DNA from: Vibrio ouci
Lineage (GTDB): Bacteria > Pseudomonadota > Gammaproteobacteria > Enterobacterales > Vibrionaceae
Reading direction: 5' to 3'
Assembly (NCBI RefSeq): GCF_004551525.1
Contig: NZ_SATR01000001.1
Location: 1 to 64,000 of the forward strand
DNA: 64,000 nucleotides
Shown one piece after another: positions 36,901 to 45,029 of this stretch. Below the pieces are notes generated by a model. The model was not told the origin of the DNA. It made no database searches and saw only the letters and a program-made list of their open reading frames with translations. Position 1 is the stretch's first letter; each line of letters starts with the position of its first letter. Position numbers and translations under genes: made by a program.

Positions 36901-37069
36901 TATTATGTACGGGGAAGGAACTGGCTCTGAAGTTATGCAGCGTATCGCAGCGCCAATGATCGGCGGTATGGCTTCAGCACTGATGCTTACCCTACTCGTA
37001 CTGCCTGCAATTTTTAAATTGTGGAAACAACGCGAGCTTAAATCTCAAAATCAATCAACACACAACTAA
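33926..37069 (+). CDS. cusA: CusA-like heavy-metal RND efflux pump (Cu(I)/Ag(I))
   Basis: 1047 residues, usual length for the HME-RND family. N-terminal signature [20 protein letters not shown] and [17 protein letters not shown]; transmembrane relay region [14 protein letters not shown] (~405); [23 protein letters not shown] family block (~452); C-terminal HME signature [14 protein letters not shown] (~930). These mark the monovalent-cation (CusA/SilA) type rather than CzcA. It is the proton-driven inner-membrane pump of the CusCBA complex. A terminator-like hairpin is not evident before the next gene, so CopI is likely co-transcribed. Confidence 0.94.
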   Translation: [1047 protein letters not shown]

Positions 37070-37134
37070 TTCAACACATTGGGGAATCGATTTCCCCAAT
37101 CACAATTATTTCGCCTACTAGGTAAGGAAGAACA

Positions 37135-37689
37135 ATGAAAAAAACACTACTTGCAATCATGCTTTCTCTGACGACAACTGCAGTTTACGCGAACTCTGAT
37201 CACGCAAACATGGACCATGGCAATATGGACCACGGAAAAATGGATCATGGCTCTATGGATCACAGCAACATGTCTAACAATAAGATGGACCATTCTATGA
37301 TGAATATGGAAGGTATGTCTGATGTTGGTATGCCAGCTAAAGGAGCAAAACCCGACAAGGTTGTTCACGTAATCTTAGATGATGATATGACTATCAAGTT
37401 TAAGAAAGAGGTAAAGATTGAGCCAAACGATGTTGTCCAATTCGTGGTGATGAACAAAGGTAAGATTGACCACGAGTTCACCATTGGTTCAGCGAAAGAG
37501 CAGCTAGAACATCGTGAAATGATGAAGACGATGAGTCACCATGCCCACGACTCTGGCAACGCAGTGACTGTCAAGCCGGGTAAAGCAAAGCAACTTCTGT
37601 GGCATTTCCATGGCGACAATAATGTCGAGTTTGCTTGTAATATCCCCGGCCACGCGGAAGCTGGCATGGTCAAAAAGACTACTCTTTAA
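37135..37689 (+). CDS. copI: CopI-like periplasmic cupredoxin with Met-Asp-His repeat
   Basis: 184 residues. Signal peptide 1-19 (VYA). A Met/His repeat at ~26-56 (MDHGN, MDHGK, MDHGS, MDHSN, then more MDH/MM) precedes a cupredoxin domain with type-1 copper ligands H113 (IDHEF), C168, H173 and M178 (CNIPGHAEAGM). Such CopI proteins give copper tolerance under low oxygen in Rubrivivax and Vibrio (family knowledge). It closes the copper operon, 65 bp after cusA. Confidence 0.88.
   Translation: MKKTLLAIMLSLTTTAVYANSDHANMDHGNMDHGKMDHGSMDHSNMSNNKMDHSMMNMEGMSDVGMPAKGAKPDKVVHVILDDDMTIKFKKEVKIEPNDVVQFVVMNKGKIDHEFTIGSAKEQLEHREMMKTMSHHAHDSGNAVTVKPGKAKQLLWHFHGDNNVEFACNIPGHAEAGMVKKTTL
37205..37275 (+). 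repeat. 15-bp tandem codon repeat in copI
   Basis: At least four 15-bp units encode MDHG(N/K/S) or MDHSN. Codons differ slightly between units (GACCAT/GACCAC/GATCAT/GATCAC), so the repeat is old enough to have drifted, but copy number could still vary. Confidence 0.8.
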
Positions 37690-37696
37690 TATCAAT

Positions 37697-37722
37697 GAGG
37701 CAGCGAAAGCTGCCTCTTTTTT
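37697..37722 (+). terminator. Intrinsic terminator of the copper operon
   Basis: Perfect 8-bp stem GAGGCAGC / GCTGCCTC with a GAAA tetraloop and six T residues. Confidence 0.93.
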
Positions 37723-38176
37723 ACTTTATTTGCGCAAGCTTTAGGTACGAATGCAGTTCATCATTTTTCAGTTCAACCGCAGAGTGAATATTGATTTCCG
37801 AATTGCCAATCACGGCTAAGTTGTACTTGTTTGAACCTTTTTGGATTTCAACGAGCAATACCCCATCGTCAAGCCTCCACTGCCCCGTAGTTTCGAAACG
37901 ATCAAACAGTCGAAACTCTTCGAGTGTTCCATCACTATGAAATACTAACTCAGTAATGTAGCCGCCCGTGCAAGTTTTTATCCAATGAGTGTTCTCAACA
38001 TCTTCAATCTCAATATTACGCTTGGTGTCTAACCAACGCTGATACTCTGGCAAATTCACCAAACCCGAAGGTATATGTGGTATATCCACCAACTCCTTGG
38101 TTTGACACTCTCTCAAGTACAGCTGTTGTAATAAGGCGCTTTTATCCATTGATTGCGATCTACCTTTTTCCATCAT
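37721..38176 (-). CDS. Hypothetical small cytoplasmic protein
   Basis: 151 residues from the first ATG, or 142 from the ATG at 38149 (start MDKSALLQQL), which has AAAAAGG about ten bases upstream and looks likelier. The C-terminal half is beta-rich (GGYITELVFHSDGTLEEFRLFD, GQWRLDDGVLLVEIQ), reminiscent of small single-domain lipocalin-like or DUF folds. No signal peptide. No family recognised. It converges on the copper operon. Confidence 0.65.
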   Translation of the reverse strand: MMEKGRSQSMDKSALLQQLYLRECQTKELVDIPHIPSGLVNLPEYQRWLDTKRNIEIEDVENTHWIKTCTGGYITELVFHSDGTLEEFRLFDRFETTGQWRLDDGVLLVEIQKGSNKYNLAVIGNSEINIHSAVELKNDELHSYLKLAQIK

Positions 38177-38234
38177 GGTTCTATTGTCTAACAGTTAGCG
38201 TATGATTTCTCACATCAAGATCTACATCCAGATA

Positions 38235-38259
38235 AGAAAAAGACTCCGTAAAGGAGCCT
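38235..38259 (-). terminator. Terminator of the PilZ gene
   Basis: Stem GACTCC / GGAGCC (one wobble pair) with a 5-base loop, read on the minus strand into TTTTTC, downstream of the PilZ gene. Confidence 0.7.
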
Positions 38260-38300
38260 TAGTTCGTCAGAACTGAGTGTGGGTTTGTACGTAGCGCCTA

Positions 38301-38657
38301 CTATGCTGCTTCAATTCTTAATTTTTCAAAAAACGAAGGATATTTGGTACGAATAAAGCGTTGCTCATCGACCATAATTTTAAATGTCGGGCCTTTTTTC
38401 AATTGGACGATCACTTCATCCTTATCGAAACGAAGTATAGCTCCCTCAACCTCGACGACGTTCTCTTCATTAAGGTTCAGTACACCTTTTACGGTCAGCC
38501 CTTTATACATATTGGTGAAGTTATTAGAGACCATTCTAATGCCGCCTTCCGATACTTCAGTCACCTGAAACATCTCATCACCGAATCGAACGAAAGGCCT
38601 AGCTCGTTTAGGGTACTTTAATCGGTAATACTTGCGTTTTTGTTCAACGTCATTCAT
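38301..38657 (-). CDS. PilZ-domain protein (probable c-di-GMP receptor)
   Basis: The frame can be extended to a GTG at 38693, but GGGATTAAG before the ATG at 38657 and the usual start MNDVEQKRKYYRLKYP favour 118 residues. The first PilZ motif is basic (R12 to R20, YRLKYPKRAR), and the second reads TEVSEGGIRM at 33-42, where the family has (D/N)xSxxG; the acid is Glu one position off. Binding of c-di-GMP is therefore likely but not certain. Single-domain PilZ proteins regulate motility and biofilm in Vibrio. Confidence 0.85.
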   Translation of the reverse strand: MNDVEQKRKYYRLKYPKRARPFVRFGDEMFQVTEVSEGGIRMVSNNFTNMYKGLTVKGVLNLNEENVVEVEGAILRFDKDEVIVQLKKGPTFKIMVDEQRFIRTKYPSFFEKLRIEAA

Positions 38658-38884
38658 AGACTTAATCCCATTCCACACTGCATATAGAAGCACGTCATCC
38701 CTTTAGTATAGCTCTATCATTCATAACATGACGTTTGAGCAATCAATGTACTGAATATATTACCTAAGTTATCGACCAATTGTCTAAACTCTTCACCGTT
38801 ATGTTAGATTGAAGGTCACGTAATACACTCGCTAGCTCACTGATAGATAAGATATACTTACTGATTCAACCAAGGAGCCTATCC

Positions 38885-39697
38885 ATGAATTTATGGCGTT
38901 ATCTCATCTGTTTTATCCCTTTTTTCCCGTCATTAGCTTATGCAGAAATAACTCATTACGTTCGCTACCAGCACTTAGGCAAAGTCAGCTACGGCAAGCT
39001 GGTTGAAGATAAAATCTATCCGCTCCAAGGCGATTTGTTCTCTTCCACGGCGATTTCATCTCATACGATAAATCTAAACGCTGTTACCTTATTGGTACCG
39101 ACTAAGCCAGAGAAGGTATTTGCCGTCGGGATGAATTACGCCAGTCATTTGGCCTCTCCCGCTAATCAACCACCACCGATTTTTTCTAAACTGCCTTCGT
39201 CACTAACCCTGTCAGGCGCGCCGATTAACGTCCCACAAGGCGCTACTAATGTGCATTTTGAAGGTGAGCTTGTCGTCGTTATTGGTAAGACAGTTAAGAA
39301 CGCGTCCGAGCAAGAGGCTCAGCAAGCGATATTCGGCGTTACTGTCGGCAACGACATTACTGAGAGAAACTGGCAACACAGTGACTTGCAATGGATTCGA
39401 GCTAAGGGTTCTGATCGATTCGGCCCAATCGGCAGCAGTATTGCCGTCGGTGTGGATTACAATAATGTAGAACTCACCACTCGCCTAAACGGCCAAGTAG
39501 TACAGCAAGAAAACACTCGAAATATGATTCACAGCCCCGAGAAAGTGGTCAGCTACCTAAGCAAGCACTTTACCTTAAAGCCCGGCGATTTGATCTATAT
39601 GGGTACACCGGGAAAAACCAAAGCGATGAAAGATGGTGACGTAGTAAAAGTGTCGATTGAGGGTGTGGGTACTGTGGAGAATGTGGTTAGGTTTTGA
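38885..39697 (+). CDS. Fumarylacetoacetate-hydrolase-family protein with signal peptide
   Basis: 270 residues. Residues 1-20 form a clear signal peptide (LICFIPFFPSLAYA), odd for a family that is cytoplasmic. The FAH domain spans ~70-270 with VGMNYASH, metal-binding E-x-E-type region HFEGELVVVIG (~120), VGNDITERNWQ (~153) and the C-terminal LKPGDLIYMGTP block (~238). Relatives hydrolyse or decarboxylate beta-diketones and 2-oxo acids using Mg. If exported, it would work in the periplasm. AAGGAG lies before the ATG. Confidence 0.85.
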   Translation: MNLWRYLICFIPFFPSLAYAEITHYVRYQHLGKVSYGKLVEDKIYPLQGDLFSSTAISSHTINLNAVTLLVPTKPEKVFAVGMNYASHLASPANQPPPIFSKLPSSLTLSGAPINVPQGATNVHFEGELVVVIGKTVKNASEQEAQQAIFGVTVGNDITERNWQHSDLQWIRAKGSDRFGPIGSSIAVGVDYNNVELTTRLNGQVVQQENTRNMIHSPEKVVSYLSKHFTLKPGDLIYMGTPGKTKAMKDGDVVKVSIEGVGTVENVVRF

Positions 39698-39708
39698 TGG
39701 TTCAGAGA

Positions 39709-39740
39709 GAGGAAGCGACCGAAAACAGCTTCCTCTTTGT
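39709..39740. terminator. Terminator after the FAH-family gene
   Basis: Perfect 8-bp stem GAGGAAGC / GCTTCCTC with an 11-base loop and a short T-run, between convergent genes. Confidence 0.75.
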
Positions 39741-39758
39741 TTAAATATGAACCGGTAG

Positions 39759-40856
39759 CTACGCTACAAGCTTTTGCAGAGTAGTTAAGCTCCCTCCTGC
39801 AGCATAATGCGCTTCTGCCGCAGCTTTTTGCTTACGTAATTCTTCGCTTGGTTTAGCCCATTCTTCTTTGGGTATTGCTTTAGACCACTCATCTACTTCT
39901 TTAGGGAATTTAGCCATCGATATTTTGCTGTCCCATTCTGAAACCAAGTAAGGTAGCTTCCACAGACATAAAATATTAAACATGTAGTAGCCAAACATAT
40001 TAAAGTATGAGGCAGTAGGGTCTGACATACTCATAGCAAAAATAGGTTTAGACCCATTTTTAAACTTCTGCTTTATCTGCAAACGACTTTCATCAAATGA
40101 TTGTCGATTTTCATCTTTAGCTTTTTGGGCCCAATATTCAGGCTCCTCTTCCATATAGCAGCGAATAATTTCCCACGAACGTTGCCCTTCTTCCATAATC
40201 CCTACAGGCCTTTTAAACATCCAATAGTCTTTACCTGTCGAGTCGGGGAAAGCCATACCAAAAGTGACGTTAGATACAATAGCACTACCGGTAAAGCCTT
40301 TATGCATTGATACCCAAGAAACAGTCTCTTCCCAAGGAATAATTGTTGGTTTTTTATTGCACTCATCGAAATAACAAACTTCTCTACGCTGGCGATTGAA
40401 ACGGATGGGCTTTTGACGAGATTTTTTTAAAGATGTTTGGATAATTGTGTACCAACCAAGAAAAAGGGGGATCAACAATATCGAACCAATAATTAGGCCG
40501 TCATCCCGAACGCCTGCAAGTAGTGCTTTAAGAAAGCCCCCAAATCTCTCATTCGCCGCGAATGCCCCAGCAAAGAATATAAATGTAACCACCATCACAC
40601 CGAGCATTATACAGAACATGATCAATTGAACTTGAAAGGCCTTTCCTTGGTTAGCTTGGCCTACATCCATATAAGTTTCGTTGATTTCCAATATTTGATT
40701 TGATTCACCTAAGCCATTAGGAATAACGCTCGCCGAAGGCAATGGCTTCGGTGAAAAAAACAGAGCTTCTCCCAAAGGATAAGCGCGTACCTCCCCCGCT
40801 AAAGGGCGTTGGTCGCTTAAGTTAAAATCCAGTTCTATACCTTGTTCTTTTGCCAC
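39759..40856 (-). CDS. Putative T6SS immunity/partner protein (DUF6708-like, two membrane segments)
   Basis: 365 residues. Two hydrophobic segments at ~75-100 (QLIMFCIMLGVMVVTFIFFA) and ~120-140 (GLIIGSILLIPLFLGWYTII), then a soluble part starting RFNRQRREVCYF and IPWEETVSWVS, which I associate with DUF6708 proteins next to T6SS effectors. It directly follows the VasX-like effector gene (1 bp gap). In V. cholerae the corresponding place is held by the immunity gene tsiV2, a membrane protein that blocks VasX pores. Immunity is inferred from position and membrane topology. Confidence 0.6.
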   Translation of the reverse strand: MAKEQGIELDFNLSDQRPLAGEVRAYPLGEALFFSPKPLPSASVIPNGLGESNQILEINETYMDVGQANQGKAFQVQLIMFCIMLGVMVVTFIFFAGAFAANERFGGFLKALLAGVRDDGLIIGSILLIPLFLGWYTIIQTSLKKSRQKPIRFNRQRREVCYFDECNKKPTIIPWEETVSWVSMHKGFTGSAIVSNVTFGMAFPDSTGKDYWMFKRPVGIMEEGQRSWEIIRCYMEEEPEYWAQKAKDENRQSFDESRLQIKQKFKNGSKPIFAMSMSDPTASYFNMFGYYMFNILCLWKLPYLVSEWDSKISMAKFPKEVDEWSKAIPKEEWAKPSEELRKQKAAAEAHYAAGGSLTTLQKLVA

Positions 40857-40857
40857 G

Positions 40858-43800
40858 TTATACGCCTTGTAGTTTTAGCTGATCTGTCGTTAACGGTAAT
40901 AAATTGTCTTGTATAATGTTTTTTGCTTTTAGCATACTCACTTCATTTAACAAACCAAGTCGGTTTAAACTTGTGGTTTGATATCTCACTACACTCTTGC
41001 TTGTTGAGTCCGGTGTTGGTAGATACCGTAATTCTATACCGATACCATGATGAGCATTCGCTTCACGTGAAAATATTGGAATTCCGATCTCAAGTGCCTC
41101 ATTTAGTGAGCTTAAACAGACCCATTGCTGCCCTGCAGCTTCAGTCCATGGCCGCCAGTTGTTTCTTTGTTGATCCTCAAGCCAATAAACTGCAATTTCA
41201 ATTCCAGCGTCATCAAGTTCGTTTATAGTAATTCCTGGCATAGTCAGCAACAGCGCATTCCCTAAAGGGAGTTGCTTAATTGACATCGTTGGTTTAGAGC
41301 TGATTTTAGCTAATTTCTCATTACTAATCCCAAGCGAGTTATTTTTTGGAGTATCACCCCATGAGCTATCTTTAAACCACTGCATATAGTCTGACAAGCT
41401 AAAGTAGTTATACCCAGCGGTAACCCCAAGTTGCACCGCAGACACAATCAAACCAATCATGTTGACTCTTAGTCCAATCGATAGCAGACGGTCACTGTTC
41501 ATCGCCCAAATTGCAGCCCTTGCTGCTTTGTCTGTATTCATTACTGCCCAACCAACTTTCGTAGCTCGGACAAAACCAGCTCCGTTAACCAAAGTCATTG
41601 TTGTCTCAGCCATAACATCAGTACCATATTTCAATGAACTTGCGATATCGCCCTTTTTAATTGCTTCGGATAATAACAATCCTGATTGATATGTTTTTGT
41701 TGCTGATGCTGATAGCCCAAAAAAGTATGCGATGCTACCAAGTGTCGCACTCCAACGACCTAAAGTCGCTCCATATAGCAGTTTTGATTTAGAGTGGCTG
41801 ACATTATTGAGCGCAGCTTTATCGTATCCTTCCCTCACCCCTTGAACAAAACCAAAAATCGCACTTAGTGCAGTAGTAGTTTCTTTAAACAATAATGTGT
41901 AGTTTATATTCTGCGTAGATGCTGACAACTGCCTGTTATAAATACTAATAGCATTATAAACTGCAAAGCCAGCGATCATTGCTCCCAGTCCATCCCAAAC
42001 TTTTAGGCTATTCAACACGTTAACGCTTTTTATAGAACGATAATCCGAAGCTAGGACTTTAACATCAAGCTTTTGAGCTTCAGTAAGTCCCTTTATGTAA
42101 AAACCCGCTTTCTCTGGACCGTCACCTAATGGAGAGATAGAGCTATGAATCTTAGTTTCAAGCTTAGATAGTTCAAGCTGATTAGCTTTGTGACTTTCTT
42201 TAAGTTCATATAAATCTGGTTGACCAGTGCGCCCTTTCTTCCGGTGCTCAGCCCATACTTGACGCATAGTATTTTTTAACGACGTATTTTCGTTGCGAAT
42301 TTTAGTCGCTTGTTTGGTAAGAGAATTAAACTTATGAAGCTCTTCTTCACTTGCAAAGCCAAGAGTGATATCACTGTTTCTATAAGCTTTCAATACTCCT
42401 AGCCAAGCAGCGCCAGTATAACTGCGTAACACTTCGTGAGGGTTGAACTCCTGTACGTAACTTATTTTCTGAAAGAACGTGTCAATTGTATTTGTTAAAC
42501 CAATGGTATTAGCAGGGATGAACGTTGAGTCAATAAGTTGAGAATAACTACTCAATGTACCGTTCGTTTGGATTGATTCATGAGACCCGAGCTGTTCATT
42601 TATGATGTTATTTAGACTTACTCCAATAGCATTAATTTCCGCGAGATCTTTTTGATACTTCGCAATAAGCTTCGCTTCATTGATTTTCTTACCAATAGCC
42701 TCTGTCAATTTGTCGTATTCAACAGCTGACTTCGTGAATAGAGCTCGATAAGTTGCGACCCAAGGCATTTCCTCTAATTTTTCAGCTACTAACTGGCTAG
42801 CCGTATCGTTCCAGCATATATCTTGAATACAGCTGTACTCAGCCGCTAACAGCTCCTCCAACTGTGAGTCTGTGGTCGAATCAAAGTACCAAGCAGCGGA
42901 GTAAAAGCGGGGAAATAGCTCTATTCGGTCTTGAGAAATTGCATTAAGCCGCTCATCCCAATAAGCAAGTTTTTCTCTTTCTTGCTTAAGAAAACTCTCC
43001 ATTTCTGCCTGATTAATTACACCTTTAATTCCTTGTTTTCCATTTGAACCATTCCAGATCTTCCATACAGGAACTCCGTATAGGTCATTGGCAAATTGCT
43101 CTTGGATATCATGGATAAGATCTTTGTATTTCTCCATTTTTTCTAAGCCAAGAGCCTGCTCCATAAGCCGATATTTCTTTCCAACAGAAGGACGGCTAAA
43201 ATCGTGGTATTTGTCGTCGTACTCTTGTATCCATGCGACTACGCTTTCTTTTTGGCTTGAATTCAGTTCATTACTGAACTTTTCATTCCCTAGCATAGCT
43301 GCTAATGCATCAACTTTTTCCGGAGAAATCTGCAACTGGGTTTCGATGTAGCAACCTTCTACATATTTTTGATACTGTTGCTCATCTGATTGCCAATCTT
43401 CCAAAGACTTAGCGACTAACCCTTGGTAACTTGCCAAGTCTCTTAAGACACCTATGTCATCATTAAGAACTAAGTAAAGGTGATCTTCTTGATATTCAGC
43501 GAGAACAGAACTATTGATAGCTGTGAAGTCTGTTTCTTTAAATAGCGACTTATGTTCCCACTCATAAGGCTTGTACTCTACGTCATTATTAGGGGTACCT
43601 AGCTGCTCCGAACACTCCGCAATAACCTCCGATGCTTGTTTTGATGTCAGCAGGTCTTTCCCACCGTTAGTCGCATCAAAACTTGATAGGTTTACCTTTT
43701 GCGTAAAACGCAATCTATCTTTATCTGAGCCTATCACTTGAGAACATTTTTTTGCTGTCCATTGAAGCTCAGAATAGGAACAATAAATCACATCGCACCG

Positions 43801-44157
43801 CTCGAATACTAAGTTAGCGTCACCGATCGAATTCGTTCGTTCGTCACTATTTACTTCAGCATCTTGCCAAAGTAATTTCGTAATTTTCCCAGCCTCTACT
43901 CGATACTCGTGAAGAATCCACTGGCTATCAGTGTCTACCAAAATGTAGAGCCAACCATCGCGGAGCAACCTAATGCCTAAAGGTTTCGAATGAGTCTCAA
44001 AAGGTAATTTTGTGTGTTCCTTTGCAGATAGTGTTTCGACTAACCCATATCTAACCGGAACTAGTTGAATTTTACTTTTTTTAAGAGAACAAGTACCCGC
44101 AGGGTCTTGAGCATCTTTTGTCTGACCCGTTTTAGCGTCATCATTTGGATTGCTCAT
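40858..44157 (-). CDS. VasX-like T6SS effector (pore-forming type)
   Basis: 1099 residues, close to V. cholerae VasX (1085). The N-terminal ~30-200 has the VasX N-terminal-domain look (CSLKKSKIQLVPVRYGLVE, LGIRLLRDGWLYILVD). The middle is helical and charged. Towards the C-terminus are four hydrophobic stretches (~715 GLGAMIAGFAVYNAI, ~750 ALSAIFGFV, ~785 GSIAYFFGLSASA, ~895 MIGLIVSAVQLGVTAGY), as in colicin-like pore formers. It would be carried by the VgrG spike and injected into rival cells. It overlaps the DUF4123 adaptor by 4 bp. Base composition is visibly AT-richer than the VgrG gene. Confidence 0.82.
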   Translation of the reverse strand: MSNPNDDAKTGQTKDAQDPAGTCSLKKSKIQLVPVRYGLVETLSAKEHTKLPFETHSKPLGIRLLRDGWLYILVDTDSQWILHEYRVEAGKITKLLWQDAEVNSDERTNSIGDANLVFERCDVIYCSYSELQWTAKKCSQVIGSDKDRLRFTQKVNLSSFDATNGGKDLLTSKQASEVIAECSEQLGTPNNDVEYKPYEWEHKSLFKETDFTAINSSVLAEYQEDHLYLVLNDDIGVLRDLASYQGLVAKSLEDWQSDEQQYQKYVEGCYIETQLQISPEKVDALAAMLGNEKFSNELNSSQKESVVAWIQEYDDKYHDFSRPSVGKKYRLMEQALGLEKMEKYKDLIHDIQEQFANDLYGVPVWKIWNGSNGKQGIKGVINQAEMESFLKQEREKLAYWDERLNAISQDRIELFPRFYSAAWYFDSTTDSQLEELLAAEYSCIQDICWNDTASQLVAEKLEEMPWVATYRALFTKSAVEYDKLTEAIGKKINEAKLIAKYQKDLAEINAIGVSLNNIINEQLGSHESIQTNGTLSSYSQLIDSTFIPANTIGLTNTIDTFFQKISYVQEFNPHEVLRSYTGAAWLGVLKAYRNSDITLGFASEEELHKFNSLTKQATKIRNENTSLKNTMRQVWAEHRKKGRTGQPDLYELKESHKANQLELSKLETKIHSSISPLGDGPEKAGFYIKGLTEAQKLDVKVLASDYRSIKSVNVLNSLKVWDGLGAMIAGFAVYNAISIYNRQLSASTQNINYTLLFKETTTALSAIFGFVQGVREGYDKAALNNVSHSKSKLLYGATLGRWSATLGSIAYFFGLSASATKTYQSGLLLSEAIKKGDIASSLKYGTDVMAETTMTLVNGAGFVRATKVGWAVMNTDKAARAAIWAMNSDRLLSIGLRVNMIGLIVSAVQLGVTAGYNYFSLSDYMQWFKDSSWGDTPKNNSLGISNEKLAKISSKPTMSIKQLPLGNALLLTMPGITINELDDAGIEIAVYWLEDQQRNNWRPWTEAAGQQWVCLSSLNEALEIGIPIFSREANAHHGIGIELRYLPTPDSTSKSVVRYQTTSLNRLGLLNEVSMLKAKNIIQDNLLPLTTDQLKLQGV

Positions 44158-45029
44158 ACTTGTTTCTCCTGAGTAGTTTTTTGATTTGAGTAAGCTAAGG
44201 CGAGCTCGGAAGCTGCTTCGATCCTTTGAGATGGCGTTTGCTGAGATGGCATTTCGATTAATTGATAAATATCCGGGTAAACTTCTGGGTCTCGGAACTT
44301 ATCCTCCCCCAAGAAACCTATAATATTCATATACATTAAGAGGTCACGTTCCGAAGTAAAACCTTTCTTGTACGCTGTTAAAGCATGTTGGTTGACCCAA
44401 GATGTACTATCGGTTTGGTTGTCTAATAAGGCTGGAAACCACTTCAAAACATGCTGGGATAATTTCTCAATCGTCGTATCCCAAGAAACTCTCCCGAGCA
44501 ATGCCCATTGTTCGTCAGAAACCTTTAGTTGCTCACGGTGAAACTCTAAATCTGGAGACTTTGCGCTCTTCCAACCTTTACGAGTCGGAATCCATACTTT
44601 CGATACTTCATTCCAGAACTGAGGTGTTTGGGTAGCATAAAAAACCCAAGCACATTCCGAGTTCGCCATCTTGATATAAATCTGACTCCCGTATGGCGAC
44701 TCTGCAATAATCAGCTTTCTATAATTTTCGCAGATAACATCTAGAGCTTTGCTCGAGGAAATAAAATACCCAGCTAATGAATTATTAAGCTCAAAAAACC
44801 AATCCCGAACACTCTTTGAAGCTTGTACAATATAGGGAGAAACTTCGATAAGCTGATCATACGGTGCCTTCATATAGATAGGCTCTATATGAAGTGGGCC
44901 ATCTAAGGCATAAAGTTTTGAAGCTAGTCCCTCAATTTGTGCCCCATCAACAACAAGGTATAGTTGCTCATCTTTCTCCAGCTCAAAGCTAAATCCCGCT
45001 TCTAAAAACGATTCGTTTAAATTATCCAT
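44154..45029 (-). CDS. DUF4123 adaptor/chaperone for T6SS effector loading (VasW/Tap-like)
   Basis: 291 residues. DUF4123 domain in the first ~130 residues (LYLVVDGAQIEGLASKLYAL, YIVQASKSVRDWFFE). Such proteins hold an effector and load it onto its cognate VgrG. The gene lies between vgrG (8-bp overlap) and the effector gene (4-bp overlap), matching V. cholerae vgrG2-vasW-vasX. No signal peptide. Confidence 0.88.
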   Translation of the reverse strand: MDNLNESFLEAGFSFELEKDEQLYLVVDGAQIEGLASKLYALDGPLHIEPIYMKAPYDQLIEVSPYIVQASKSVRDWFFELNNSLAGYFISSSKALDVICENYRKLIIAESPYGSQIYIKMANSECAWVFYATQTPQFWNEVSKVWIPTRKGWKSAKSPDLEFHREQLKVSDEQWALLGRVSWDTTIEKLSQHVLKWFPALLDNQTDSTSWVNQHALTAYKKGFTSERDLLMYMNIIGFLGEDKFRDPEVYPDIYQLIEMPSQQTPSQRIEAASELALAYSNQKTTQEKQV

